Positions 33,960 to 43,289 of a stretch of DNA of 64,000 nucleotides are shown piece after piece. A program made the translations under genes and the position numbers. The stretch spans positions 4,121 through 68,120 of the forward strand of contig CAZONM010000001.1 in the NCBI GenBank assembly GCA_964580865.1, written 5' to 3'. The DNA comes from JACOUT01 sp964580865 (GTDB taxonomy: Bacteria; Myxococcota; UBA727; VGSZ01). Numbering within the stretch: position 1 is the stretch's first letter; each line of letters begins with the position of its first letter. The notes beneath the pieces were generated by a model. It did not search any database and was not told where the DNA came from. It saw nothing but the letters and a program-made list of their open reading frames with translations.

Positions 33960-36377
33960 ATGATGCGGCGTGTCTTTGCCTGTTTCCTGGCGTTGACGGC
34001 AGCCAGCCTTGGCGCAGCCCGCGTGCGTGCCCAGGACCCGGCCGACCTGCAAAATTCGAGCGTCCTTGGCGCCGCCATGGGATCGCCTGACGGGTCGGAG
34101 GCGTTGCTGGGCAGCCACGAGGCTGGCGTCGGCGCGCGATCGCGGCGCTACGGCCTCGGCTTGCCGCTCGGCGAAAGCCCCAGCGGCGAGCCCTCGGCGC
34201 CCACCCCGCACGTCAGCACACCGAAATCAAAGAAGAACCTTGGCCTGACCGGGTTCCAGCGCTTCGTCGAGGGCAGCGTGGGGCGCCTGCTGCCAATCGC
34301 GGGCATGGAGGCGTTCGAAGGGGCGCCCAGCACGTTTGCCCCGCTCAAGAACCCCCAGGTCCCGGGCGACTACGTCATCGGCCCCGGCGACGAGGTGGTG
34401 GGCCACATCACGGGCGTCATCGACCAAGGGCTCGCCCTGACGGTGGACGCGAGCGGCAGGGTTGCGATCCCCAAGGTCGGCACCGTCGTGCTGGCCGGCG
34501 TGCGCGCGGCGGACCTCGAGGCCTTCCTCACCAAGGAGCTCAGCCGCAGCTTCCGCAACTTCACGCTCTCGGCCACGCTCGGCCGGCTGCGCGCCGTCGA
34601 GATCTACGTCGTGGGCCAGGCGCGCGCGCCGGGCAAGTACACCGTGAGCGGCCTCTCGTCGGCCGTCAACGCCGTGTTCGCGAGCGGCGGTCCGTCGGAG
34701 CATGGTAGCTTGCGGCGCATCCACGTGTTGCGCGGCGGTGTCGTGGCGGCGCAGCTCGACCTGTACCGCTTCCTCACCCTTGGCGATCACACTGGCGACG
34801 TGCCGTTGCAGAGCGGTGACACGCTCGTGTTCCTTCCGGCCGGGCCGCGGGTGGCGCTGGTGGGGCAGGTGGCGCGCGAGGCGATCTTCGAGCTCGCCCA
34901 CGACGACGAGCCGCTCGGCGATCTGCTCCAGCTCTCGGGTGGCCTGCCGCCGGTGGCGTCGCGGCACCAGGCGACGCTCGAGCGCATCGACCCCGGCGCC
35001 AAGGTCGCGCGTCGCCTGCAGCACCTCACCAGCGACAGCGGCGGCTTGCAGACGCCGCTGCGCGACGGCGACATCGTCACGTTCTTCCCCATCAGCCCCG
35101 CGTACGACAACGCGATCACCTTGCGCGGCAACGTGGCGCAGCCGATCCGCGTGCCCTTCGCACCCGGCATGCGGGTGAAGGACGTCATCCCCGATCGGCA
35201 GGCGTTGATCACGTTCGACTACTACAAGAAGCGCAACCTCCTGGTGCAGTTCGAGGAGCCGCCGCTGCCGCAGAAGCCCACCTACGGCCCCCTCGGTCAG
35301 CTCGAGGAGCCGCCGCCCCAGAAGACGCCGTTTTGGCGCGACCCGGCCGCGGCCTCGCTGGCCGACGTGCAGGCCGACGCGCGCCAGACCCTCGACACCG
35401 TCAACTGGCAGTACGCGCTGATCGAGCGCCTGAACACCGCCACGCTCACCACCGAGCTCATCCCCTTTCACCTCGGCAAGGCGGTGCTCGAGGGGGATCG
35501 CAAGGAGAACATCGAGCTCCATGCCGGCGACGTCATCACGGTGTTCGGCGAGAGCGACCTGCAGGTGCCGCAGGCCAAGCGCACGCGCCTGGTGCGCATC
35601 GAAGGCGAGGTGTCGGCGCCCGGCGTGTACCAGCTCGGCCCCGGTGAGACGCTGCCAGCACTGATCGCGCGCGTCGGCGGCTTCACCGAGCAGGCCTACG
35701 TCTACGGGCTGTCGCTCAAGCGCGCCAGCGTGCGCGAGGCGCAGACGCGCACCCTCGAGACCGTGGCTCGCCAGCTCGAGACCCAGATGCGCGAGGGCTT
35801 GGCCGCGCGGCAGGCGAACATCGGCGGCGGCACCGATTCGGGCACGATGGTGGCCCTGCAGGCACAAACACAAGCCGAGGAGCGCCTGGTCCGCGAGCGC
35901 GTCGAGCGGCTGCGCGCCCTGCGCCCCGAGGGGCGTGTGTCGCTGGAGCTCGATCCCCGCCGGCCGCAGGTGCCCGACGTGCTGCTCGAGGCCGACGACG
36001 AGATCTTCGTGCCCGCCGTGCCGTCGTTCGTGTCCGTGCTCGGCGCCGTACACAATGAGAACAGCCTGCTGTGGAAACAAGGGCGCACCGTGGCGCAGTA
36101 CATCGACATCGCGGGTCTCACCGAGTCCGCAGACGCCGAGAACCTGTTCGTGCTGCGCGCCGACGGCAGCGTCGATGGGCGCAACCGAGGCTTCTGGGCG
36201 TTCTTGGGACCGCAGCCCATCGACACGGAGCTGCAGCCCGGCGACGTCATCGTGGTGCCCGAGCGCGTCGACCTCGAGACGGGCTACACCGTCTTCATGC
36301 GCGGGCTCAAGGACTGGACGCAGATCCTCGCGAACATGGGGCTGGCGGCGGCGGCCATCGCGGTGTTCGCGCGATGA
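33960..36377 (+). CDS. Wza-type polysaccharide export protein with SLBB domains
   Basis: The 805-residue precursor has a signal peptide (RRVFACFLALTAASLGAARVRAQ within residues 2-25). A Poly_export domain starts at about 135 (PGDYVIGPGDEVVGHITG) and SLBB repeats follow (EIYVVGQARAPGKY; VALVGQVAREAIFEL; ITLRGNVAQPIRVPF; VRIEGEVSAPGVYQL). The last 20 residues form a hydrophobic helix, as in outer-membrane export channels. It is about twice the length of E. coli Wza because of extra SLBB units. Two ATGs in tandem (33960 and 33963) can start it. Its stop overlaps the next start (ATGA). Confidence 0.85.
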   Translation: MMRRVFACFLALTAASLGAARVRAQDPADLQNSSVLGAAMGSPDGSEALLGSHEAGVGARSRRYGLGLPLGESPSGEPSAPTPHVSTPKSKKNLGLTGFQRFVEGSVGRLLPIAGMEAFEGAPSTFAPLKNPQVPGDYVIGPGDEVVGHITGVIDQGLALTVDASGRVAIPKVGTVVLAGVRAADLEAFLTKELSRSFRNFTLSATLGRLRAVEIYVVGQARAPGKYTVSGLSSAVNAVFASGGPSEHGSLRRIHVLRGGVVAAQLDLYRFLTLGDHTGDVPLQSGDTLVFLPAGPRVALVGQVAREAIFELAHDDEPLGDLLQLSGGLPPVASRHQATLERIDPGAKVARRLQHLTSDSGGLQTPLRDGDIVTFFPISPAYDNAITLRGNVAQPIRVPFAPGMRVKDVIPDRQALITFDYYKKRNLLVQFEEPPLPQKPTYGPLGQLEEPPPQKTPFWRDPAAASLADVQADARQTLDTVNWQYALIERLNTATLTTELIPFHLGKAVLEGDRKENIELHAGDVITVFGESDLQVPQAKRTRLVRIEGEVSAPGVYQLGPGETLPALIARVGGFTEQAYVYGLSLKRASVREAQTRTLETVARQLETQMREGLAARQANIGGGTDSGTMVALQAQTQAEERLVRERVERLRALRPEGRVSLELDPRRPQVPDVLLEADDEIFVPAVPSFVSVLGAVHNENSLLWKQGRTVAQYIDIAGLTESADAENLFVLRADGSVDGRNRGFWAFLGPQPIDTELQPGDVIVVPERVDLETGYTVFMRGLKDWTQILANMGLAAAAIAVFAR

Positions 36378-37483
36378 GCGACGCTCCCGGCGACCCGGTG
36401 GCACCCGGCGCTTCCCCGGAGCTCGACCTGGTGGCGGCGGTGCGCGTGCTGCGCGCGGGCTGGCGCCTGTGGGCGCTGGCACCGCCGGTGGTGGGCCTGC
36501 TCACGTTCGGCATCGCATCGGTGTGGCCGAAGACGTACACGGCCTCGGCGTTGGTGATGCCGCCGGCTCAACAGAGCTCGTCGGCGCTGGCGGCGCTGGC
36601 GAGCCAGCTCGGCGCGCTCGGTGGGCTGGCCGGCGCGGCGGCGGGCGCCAAGAGCCCGATCGACCAGCATGTCGCGCTCCTGCGCAGCCGCAACGTCACC
36701 GACGCGCTCATTCGCCGCTTCGACCTGCGCCAAGTGTACGGCAAGGCGCTGCTGGAGGAGGCGCGCCTGGCGCTGGCGGCGCGGTCCTCCATCAGCGCCG
36801 GCAAGAAGGACGGCCTCATCGTCATCGCGGTGGACGACCACGACCCGCGCCGCGCCGCCGACCTCGCCAACGGCTACGTCGACGAGCTGCGCCGGCTCCT
36901 GGCCGAGGTCGCCGTGGGCGAGGCGTCGCAGCAGCGCGCGTTCTTCGAGGGCCAGCTGAAGGACGCGCGCACCGCGCTGACGACGGCGGAGGAGGCGCTC
37001 AAGGCCGCGCGCGTCTCCGAGACGATGCTCAACGTCACGCCGCAGCTGGCCGTGGCGGGTGTGGCGCGCCTCAAGGCGCAGATCACGGCGCAAGAGGTCA
37101 AGATCGCGGCCATGCGCGGCTTCGCGGCCGACGACAACCCCGACCTGCGGCAGGCTCACGCCGAGCTCGCGGCGCTGCGGGCCCAGCTCGCGGGCACGGA
37201 GGACCGGGCCGGCGCCGTGGAGTCCGACTACCTCAAGCTCTATCGCGACTTCAAGTACGCCGAGATGCTCTTCGAGCTCATCGCCAAGCAGTATGAGCTG
37301 GCCAAGATCGAGGAGGCGCGCGAGGGCTCCGTCATCCAGGTCATCGACGCCGCCATTCCGCCAGAGCTGAAGTCGAGGCCCAAGCGGCTCCCCATCGCCG
37401 CCGGCGCGGCCGCCGCTGCCCTCATCGCGGCAGTCGCGTGGCTGCTCGCCGGGCCCCGCGTCCTCCAGGTGCTGCGCGGCTGA
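36374..37483 (+). CDS. Wzz/Wzc-like chain-length determinant (no kinase domain)
   Basis: A 369-residue inner-membrane protein with helices near residues 31-50 and 340-362 around a large periplasmic coiled-coil region (QQRAFFEGQLKDARTALTTA and beyond). SPIDQHVALLRSRNVTDALI matches the Wzz start of the periplasmic domain. There is no Walker-type tyrosine kinase after the second helix, so a separate kinase, if any, lies elsewhere. It should set chain length together with the Wza-like channel, whose stop it overlaps by ATGA. Confidence 0.8.
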   Translation: MSDAPGDPVAPGASPELDLVAAVRVLRAGWRLWALAPPVVGLLTFGIASVWPKTYTASALVMPPAQQSSSALAALASQLGALGGLAGAAAGAKSPIDQHVALLRSRNVTDALIRRFDLRQVYGKALLEEARLALAARSSISAGKKDGLIVIAVDDHDPRRAADLANGYVDELRRLLAEVAVGEASQQRAFFEGQLKDARTALTTAEEALKAARVSETMLNVTPQLAVAGVARLKAQITAQEVKIAAMRGFAADDNPDLRQAHAELAALRAQLAGTEDRAGAVESDYLKLYRDFKYAEMLFELIAKQYELAKIEEAREGSVIQVIDAAIPPELKSRPKRLPIAAGAAAAALIAAVAWLLAGPRVLQVLRG

Positions 37484-37537
37484 TCGCCCGCATGACGCCT
37501 TCCCCAGGCCGTGCAAAGGCGCTAGTCCGACGGCGCC

Positions 37538-38596
37538 ATGCGGACCTACCGAGTCATCACCGACCGCCCGTTGCGCTTCGCCCTGGCCGGGTGCGGCCGT
37601 ATCGCAGAGAGCCACTTCGAGGCCATCAAGAAGCATGCGGGGCGGTGCGAGCTGGTGGACGTGTGCGATGTCTCGGCCACGGCGTTGGAGGCAGCGGCGA
37701 CGAAGACGGGCGCGCGTCCGCACCGCTCGTTCACCGGCATGCTCGCCGCCACCAACGCCGACTGTGTGGTGCTCACCACGCCGAGCGGGTTGCACCCCGC
37801 GCAGGCCATCGAGGCGGCGCGCGCGGGCTTCAACGTCATGACCGAGAAGCCCATGGCGACCCGGTGGCACGACGGCCTCGCCATGGTGAAGGCGTGCGAC
37901 GACGCCGGCGTTCGGCTGTTCGTGGTCAAACAGAACCGCCGAAACCAGACGCTGCAGCTGGTCAAGCAGGCCGTCGAGCGGCACCGCTTCGGGCGCATCT
38001 ACATGATCGGCGTCAACGTCTTCTGGACCCGGCCGCAGTCGTACTACGACAGCGCCGCGTGGCGCGGCACGTGGGAGTTCGACGGCGGCGCGTTCATGAA
38101 CCAAGCGAGCCACTATGTGGACCTGCTCGATTGGATCGGCGGCCCGGTGGAGAGCGTCATGGCCTACACCGGCACGCTGGCGCGCGACATCCAGGTCGAG
38201 GATACGGGCGTCGCCGCCCTCAAGTGGCGCAACGGCGCCATGGGGACGCTCAACGTCACGATGCTGACCTACCCGAAGAACCTGGAAGGCTCGATCACCA
38301 TCCTCGGCGAGAAAGGATCGGTGCGCGTGGGGGGCGTGGCGGTCAACGAGATCCAGCATTGGCAGTTCGCCGACCCCGACCCCATGGACGCCACCATCAA
38401 GGACGCCAGCTACCAGACCACGTCGGTGTATGGCTTCGGCCACCCGCTCTACTACGACAACGTCATCAGCACGCTGCGCGGTGAGGCCGCTCCAGAGACC
38501 GACGGCCGCGAGGGCCTGCGCTCGCTGGAGCTCTTGATCGCCATGTACCTCTCGGCGCGCGACGGCAAGCGCGTCAGCCTGCCGCTCTCCTACTAG
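37538..38596 (+). CDS. wbpB: WbpB/WlbA-type sugar 3-dehydrogenase (Gfo/Idh/MocA)
   Basis: A 352-residue NAD-dependent oxidoreductase: Rossmann motif FALAGCGRIAESH near residue 15, EKPMA with catalytic Lys104, and the family block WRGTWEFDGGAFMNQASHYVD (split near residues 165-185). By similarity in layout to WbpB/WlbA it would oxidise C3 of UDP-GlcNAcA. Acetyltransferase and aminotransferase genes follow directly, which together make UDP-2,3-diacetamido-glucuronic acid. The 6-dehydrogenase (WbpA) and epimerase (WbpI) of that pathway are not in the window. Confidence 0.85.
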   Translation: MRTYRVITDRPLRFALAGCGRIAESHFEAIKKHAGRCELVDVCDVSATALEAAATKTGARPHRSFTGMLAATNADCVVLTTPSGLHPAQAIEAARAGFNVMTEKPMATRWHDGLAMVKACDDAGVRLFVVKQNRRNQTLQLVKQAVERHRFGRIYMIGVNVFWTRPQSYYDSAAWRGTWEFDGGAFMNQASHYVDLLDWIGGPVESVMAYTGTLARDIQVEDTGVAALKWRNGAMGTLNVTMLTYPKNLEGSITILGEKGSVRVGGVAVNEIQHWQFADPDPMDATIKDASYQTTSVYGFGHPLYYDNVISTLRGEAAPETDGREGLRSLELLIAMYLSARDGKRVSLPLSY

Positions 38597-38598
38597 CC

Positions 38599-39192
38599 AT
38601 GCCCGTCACCATCCACCCCTCCGCCATCGTCGACGCGGGCGCCGTGCTCGGCGACGGCTGTCGCGTCTGGCACTTCGTCCACATCAGCGGCGGAGCGCGT
38701 ATCGGCGCGCGCTGCTCGTTCGGGCAGAACGTCTATGTCGGGAACGACGTGGTCATCGGCGACAACGTCAAGATCCAGAACAACGTCTCGGTCTACGACG
38801 CGGTCACGCTCGAGGACGACGTGTTCTGCGGTCCGAGCATGGTGTTCACCAACGTCATGAACCCGCGCTCGGCCGTGGTGCGCAAGAACGAATACCGGCG
38901 CACGTTGGTGAAGCGCGGCGCCACGCTCGGTGCCAACTGCACCGTCGTGTGCGGCCACACCGTGGGCGCACACGCGTTCGTGGGCGCGGGTGCGGTGGTG
39001 TGCCACGACGTGCCCGACTTTGCGTTGGTCATGGGCGTGCCGGCGCGCCAGGTCGGGTGGATGAGCCGATTCGGCGAGCGGCTGCGCTTCCCCGCCGGTG
39101 GCGGCGAGGCGGTGTGCCCTGCCACTGGCGATCGGTATCGCCTGGTCGACGGCGCGGTCGCGCTGGTCGAGGAAGCGGGCCCTCGGCCATGA
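38599..39192 (+). CDS. wbpD: WbpD/WlbB-type sugar N-acetyltransferase
   Basis: A 197-residue left-handed beta-helix protein with hexapeptide repeats (IVDAGAVLGDGCRVWHF, ARIGARCSFGQNVYVGNDV, VIGDNVKIQNNVSVYDAV). The Asn/Met motif FTNVMNPRSAVVRKNEYRRT is typical of the WbpD/WlbB group. It acetylates the 3-amino group of the UDP-sugar with acetyl-CoA. It starts 2 bases after wbpB and its stop overlaps the aminotransferase start. Confidence 0.9.
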   Translation: MPVTIHPSAIVDAGAVLGDGCRVWHFVHISGGARIGARCSFGQNVYVGNDVVIGDNVKIQNNVSVYDAVTLEDDVFCGPSMVFTNVMNPRSAVVRKNEYRRTLVKRGATLGANCTVVCGHTVGAHAFVGAGAVVCHDVPDFALVMGVPARQVGWMSRFGERLRFPAGGGEAVCPATGDRYRLVDGAVALVEEAGPRP

Positions 39193-40307
39193 GCAGCACG
39201 ACGACGCTCGAGTTCATCGATCTCAGGTCGCAGTACGCCGCTCTGCGCGACACCATCAACGCGCGCATCCAGCGCGTGCTCGATCACGGGCAGTTCATCC
39301 TCGGCCCCGAGGTCAAGGAGCTCGAGGAGAAGCTGGCGGCGCTGACCGGCGCGCGTCATTGCGTCACCGTGGCGAGCGGCACCGAGGCGATCCTCATCTC
39401 GCTGATGGCGCTGGGGCTCAAGCCCGGTGACGAGGTCATCACCACGCCCTTCACGTTCGCCGCCACGGCCGAGATGATCGTGTTGCTCGGTGGTCGCCCG
39501 GTGTTCGTCGACGTCGAGGACGACACCTGCAACCTCGACGCCCGGCAGGTGGAAACCGCCGTCACCTCGCGCACGCGCGCCATCATGCCGGTGTCGCTGT
39601 ATGGGCAGTGCGCCGACATGGCGGAGCTGAACGCCATCGCGGCGCGACACGGCCTGCCGGTCATCGAGGACGCGGCCCAGAGCTTCGGCGCCACGTATCG
39701 AGGCACGAAGAGCTGCAACCTCTCCACGCTCGGTTGCACCAGCTTCTTTCCGTCGAAGCCGCTGGGCTGCTACGGCGACGGCGGCGCCGTGTTCACGAGT
39801 GACGACGCGTTGGCGCAGGCCGTACGAGAGCTGCGCGTGCACGGACAGAGCCAGAGGTACACCCACACGCGCGTGGGCGTGGGTGGTCGCATGGACACGC
39901 TGCAGTGCGCGGTGGTGCTCGGCAAGCTCGAGCGGTTCTCCTGGGAGCTCGAGCGGCGGCGCGCCCTCGGCGACCGCTATCGCGCTCGGCTCCGCGAGCT
40001 CGGCGTGGCGGCCACGCCGATTGCGGTGCGCGCCGACCGTGACTGCGTGTGGGCGCAGATGACGGTGCTCGTCGACGAGCGCGATCGCGTGCAGGGGCGG
40101 CTCAAGGAGCTCGGCGTGCCCACGGCCGTCCACTACCCCAAGGTGCTCCATCACCAGCCCGCCTACGCCGGCCTGGCGCCGCCCACCGCATGTCCGAACG
40201 CCGCGCACGCCGCGTCCCGCGTGATGAGCCTGCCCATGAGCGCCGATCTGACCGATGCGCAGCTCGAGCGTGTGGTGACGTCGCTGGCGCAGGCGACGCA
40301 GCGCTGA
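39189..40307 (+). CDS. wbpE: WbpE-type PLP sugar aminotransferase
   Basis: A 372-residue DegT/DnrJ/EryC1/StrS-family enzyme. FIDLRSQYAAL opens the protein, SGTEAILISLMALGL binds phosphate, EDAAQSFGA precedes the PLP Lys at 190 (FFPSKPLGCYGDGGA). It would aminate the 3-keto sugar made by WbpB. The ATG overlaps the wbpD stop (ATGA). The gene is followed by an IS66 scar, so the original downstream neighbours may have been displaced. Confidence 0.9.
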   Translation: MSSTTTLEFIDLRSQYAALRDTINARIQRVLDHGQFILGPEVKELEEKLAALTGARHCVTVASGTEAILISLMALGLKPGDEVITTPFTFAATAEMIVLLGGRPVFVDVEDDTCNLDARQVETAVTSRTRAIMPVSLYGQCADMAELNAIAARHGLPVIEDAAQSFGATYRGTKSCNLSTLGCTSFFPSKPLGCYGDGGAVFTSDDALAQAVRELRVHGQSQRYTHTRVGVGGRMDTLQCAVVLGKLERFSWELERRRALGDRYRARLRELGVAATPIAVRADRDCVWAQMTVLVDERDRVQGRLKELGVPTAVHYPKVLHHQPAYAGLAPPTACPNAAHAASRVMSLPMSADLTDAQLERVVTSLAQATQR

Positions 40308-40361
40308 CTCACGAGGCTTCCGAGGAACCGTTGGCACGACACACCGCGCGCTGCGGAATCG

Positions 40362-40387
40362 ATCGTACATGTAGAATCATCGTACAT
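40362..40387. repeat. Direct repeat at the edge of the IS66 remnant
   Basis: ATCGTACAT occurs at 40362-40370 and 40379-40387, with the palindrome TACATGTA (40366-40373) overlapping the first copy. The patch is AT-rich against its surroundings and lies between the end of wbpE and the truncated transposase, so it may mark a recombination junction or an insertion end. Confidence 0.35.
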
Positions 40388-40404
40388 CCTCGCCGCGTCG
40401 GTCC

Positions 40405-41200
40405 TCACAGCCGAGCAGACCCGTGGCCGAGCAAGTTGGTCGACGCGTCCACCCACTCGCCCAGCGTCGAGCACGCGACCCGGAAGCCTCGCGCTTGAAG
40501 ATGCCCTCCTGCCGGTGCAGCGGGATGTTGTCGCAGAACTTCACCACCAGCACGAGCGCCAGGAACCCGGGCTCCACCATCGACTTCGAAATCGTGCGCT
40601 CCGGCATGTCGGCGATGAAGACGCGGGTGGCGGCACCAAGCAGCGGCGGCAGCGACGTCGGCGATTGCGCCGGCTGCGACGGCGCCGCGTCCGCCCGCGC
40701 AGGTTCCGGCGCTGTGTACTCCTCGCGCACCAGCTCGATCCTCACCTTCGACGCCGTGATCCGCTCGATGAGCTGCGTCTTCTCTTCGCCGATCTTGACG
40801 AGCCGCTCACCACCGGGCGCGAGCCGCTCTGGGGGGACGAGCACGAACCGACGAGGTGGCAGATCCTCGAGCGCGAGCTTGCGCCGGCCGCGCGGCGACG
40901 GCTCCTTGTTCGTGCTCGCCGACCGCCCCGCCTTCGCACCGGCGATCGCCTTGGCGGCCTGGTCAGCCGCCCGCTGCGCCTCGTCGAGCGCGCCCACGTC
41001 GCCGGCCCGCATGCTGCCGATCGTCGCCAAGAACTCGAACAGCGGCAGTTACGCTTCCTCGTGCCGCACCCGCTCGGCCTTCTGCCCGAACGCCAGGCGC
41101 TACAACAGCTCGTGCTCCAACAGGAGCTTGTCGTACGCCGTGCATCAGTGCGTCGAGCATCGCCACGGTCTCGAGGTGGCGGGCACGCAGTGTGTTGACG
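40405..41200 (-). pseudogene. Degraded IS66-family transposase (tnpC) fragment
   Basis: Read on the minus strand, pieces in three frames join into an IS66 TnpC N-terminus: LRARHLETVAMLDALM, then after a frameshift near 41140 AYDKLLLEHELL, a TAG at 41100-41102, RLAFGQKAERVRHEEA, a TAA at 41049-41051, then LPLFEFLATIGSMRAG..., KIGEEKTQLIERITASK and MVEPGFLALVLVVKFCDNIP. A further frameshift near 40488 leads to GFRVACSTLGEWVDASTNLL and a stop. The DDE catalytic part is absent. This is clearly non-functional and marks past insertion-sequence activity inside the polysaccharide locus. Confidence 0.75.
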
Positions 41201-41229
41201 TCGGCGGGCTCCTCGTTCACGTCGTCATC

Positions 41230-41950
41230 TATCGACTCCCCGAGGAGGTTGGGGAGGAAATCGGCACGCGCGTACGCTGTTGGCGAGGGCGTTGACCGCG
41301 CGCTCGGTGGCCACGTCCTGCTTTGTTCGCACGGCGACGGCGCCCACCAGGCACCAAGCCGTCCATTGAGCAGGGCATGTCGATGGGTTCGAGCGCAGCC
41401 AGGGTCCGTCGTCCGCTGGGGACCATACGCGCTCCAAGGCTGCGAAAACGCGGATGAGCTCGGCATCGATGAACGCGGGCGGCACTCGCACGACGCGTCC
41501 GTTGGCGAGCGCGACTTGATGCGCTCGCGCTCCAGGTGGCCGGTGACAGCCGCCACTACCTCGACGAAGGTCCCTTCCACTTCAAGAGTGCGGCCGACCC
41601 CGAGCGCGATCTCGGCGACCCGAGGAACCATCGCCACCAGGCGAGCGTCGCCGGCTTCACGCGCCCGCACGCCGCGAACGCGTCCCGCGACGGGCCGCTC
41701 CTCGAACACCGCGCCCCTCGGCGCGCCACACGTCGCTGGACTCCCTCGCCATGCGTCACCTCCGCGCGCGCCACCACGCGGCGCGGCGGCGCGGGTCACT
41801 ACGTGGTTGTCGGTTGTAGACGGGCACGCGCACGACTCCGGCGAGGCCAGGCGTGACGACCAGTACTGCCGCTCCCCACGGTGGGCACGGATCGTCAGCT
41901 GCGGGCCGACCGGAGCGGCGAAGATCATGCGACCAGCTCTACCGCCCCGC
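41230..41950 (-). mobile_element. Probable tnpA/tnpB remnants of the same IS66 element
   Basis: Minus-strand fragments LEVEGTFVEVVAAVTGHLER and VRVPPAFIDAELIRVFAALE resemble an IS66 TnpA C-terminal region, and LAALEPIDMPCSMDGL resembles the start of TnpB (usually EPVDMRKSxDGL). They lie in different frames with no intact gene and precede the tnpC fragment in the order expected of IS66. The assignment rests on short motifs. No terminal inverted repeats could be placed. Confidence 0.4.
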
Positions 41951-42105
41951 ACGCGATCAGTTCACCCACCCGTTGACATCCCGCTGAGCGCGACAGCCTC
42001 CCAGCGCTTCGCGAAGGCGCCTCCACTGGACATCGACGCCGTCGATGATATCGACGAACCCGGCTGCTGGGATGGCCAGCGATGCCTGGCTGGAGGTCGC
42101 CTCCC

Positions 42106-43275
42106 ATGATCAAGCGTGATGTTGTCCGACAGTACAACCTTCCCCTCGAGGTCAAGTACTGCAAGAAGTGCACGGTAAGCAACCAGAGACCACGCATCAC
42201 CTTCGACGGCGACGGCGTCTGCTCAGCATGTCGGTTCGCGGACTTCAAGCGTCAACAAATCGATTGGGCCGAACGCGAACGTGAGCTGGTCGACCTCTGC
42301 AACCGGCATCGGCGCGGCAACGGAGACTATGACGTTATCGTTCCCTGCAGCGGTGGCAAGGATGGTGGGTTTGTCGCTCACCAACTCAAGCATAAATACA
42401 ACATGAATCCGCTGACCGTGACATGGGCCCCACTCCGAGCAACGGAGATTGGACGACAGAACCTCGACGCGTTCATTGCCAGCGGGTTTGACAATGTCTT
42501 GGGAACGCCGAATGGCCGTCTCACGCGCAAGCTGACGAGGCTCTCGACGCAATACCTAGGTGATCCCTTCCAGCCGTTCATCTATGGCCAAACCAATTTT
42601 CCGCTCCATATGGCCGTGAAGCACCACGTGCCACTCATCATGTACGGCGAGAACGGTGAGGTCGAGTACGGCGGCGATATGAAGAATGCCTTTCGGCCAA
42701 CCCGTGACATCCAAGACCACGATAGGCACTATTTCTCGGGCATGCCGCCAGAATTTTGGATTGAGCACGGCATTGGCACCGGAGACCTGAAGCCGTTCAT
42801 GGCGCCGCCATACGAAGAGATTGCGGCGAACAAAACAGAGATCCACTTCCTGGGCTATTACAAGTTTTGGGATCCTCAGGAAAACTTCTATTACTGTCGC
42901 GAGCACACTGGCTTTACCCCGAACCCAGAGCGCTCCGAGGGCACCTATTCCAAGTACGCAAGCCTCGATGATCGCGTTGATGGCTTCCATTACTTCTTGG
43001 GCTACATCAAGTTCGGGATCGGTCGCACAACCTCCGACGCCGCGCATGAGATTCGCGACGGAAAGATCGACCGCGAAGAAGGTATTGCGTTGGTCAAACG
43101 GTACGACGGTGAATTTCCGCAAAAGTACTATCCCGAGTTCCTTGAATACATCGGCCTTTCCGACGATGAGTTTCAGGAGGTCGTTGACAGTTGGCGCTCG
43201 GACCACCTTTGGCATCGTACAGCAACTGGTTGGGAGCTGCGGCATGCGGTCTGGCACGAGGCGCACCGCCAGTGA
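42106..43275 (+). CDS. wbpG: WbpG-type N-acetyl sugar amidotransferase, cassette 1
   Basis: A 389-residue PP-loop ATP-binding enzyme. N-terminal cysteines 19, 22, 39 and 42 (YCKKC...CSAC) form a zinc-finger-like site and SGGKDGG at 82-88 is the PP-loop. Family members (WbpG, PseA) convert an acetamido group to an acetamidino group using ammonia from HisH2/HisF2, whose genes follow at once. GGAGG lies 9 bases before the ATG. Codon use here is visibly richer in A/T third positions than upstream, pointing to horizontal acquisition. Confidence 0.88.
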   Translation: MIKRDVVRQYNLPLEVKYCKKCTVSNQRPRITFDGDGVCSACRFADFKRQQIDWAERERELVDLCNRHRRGNGDYDVIVPCSGGKDGGFVAHQLKHKYNMNPLTVTWAPLRATEIGRQNLDAFIASGFDNVLGTPNGRLTRKLTRLSTQYLGDPFQPFIYGQTNFPLHMAVKHHVPLIMYGENGEVEYGGDMKNAFRPTRDIQDHDRHYFSGMPPEFWIEHGIGTGDLKPFMAPPYEEIAANKTEIHFLGYYKFWDPQENFYYCREHTGFTPNPERSEGTYSKYASLDDRVDGFHYFLGYIKFGIGRTTSDAAHEIRDGKIDREEGIALVKRYDGEFPQKYYPEFLEYIGLSDDEFQEVVDSWRSDHLWHRTATGWELRHAVWHEAHRQ

Positions 43276-43289
43276 GCGGAGTGCCACTC

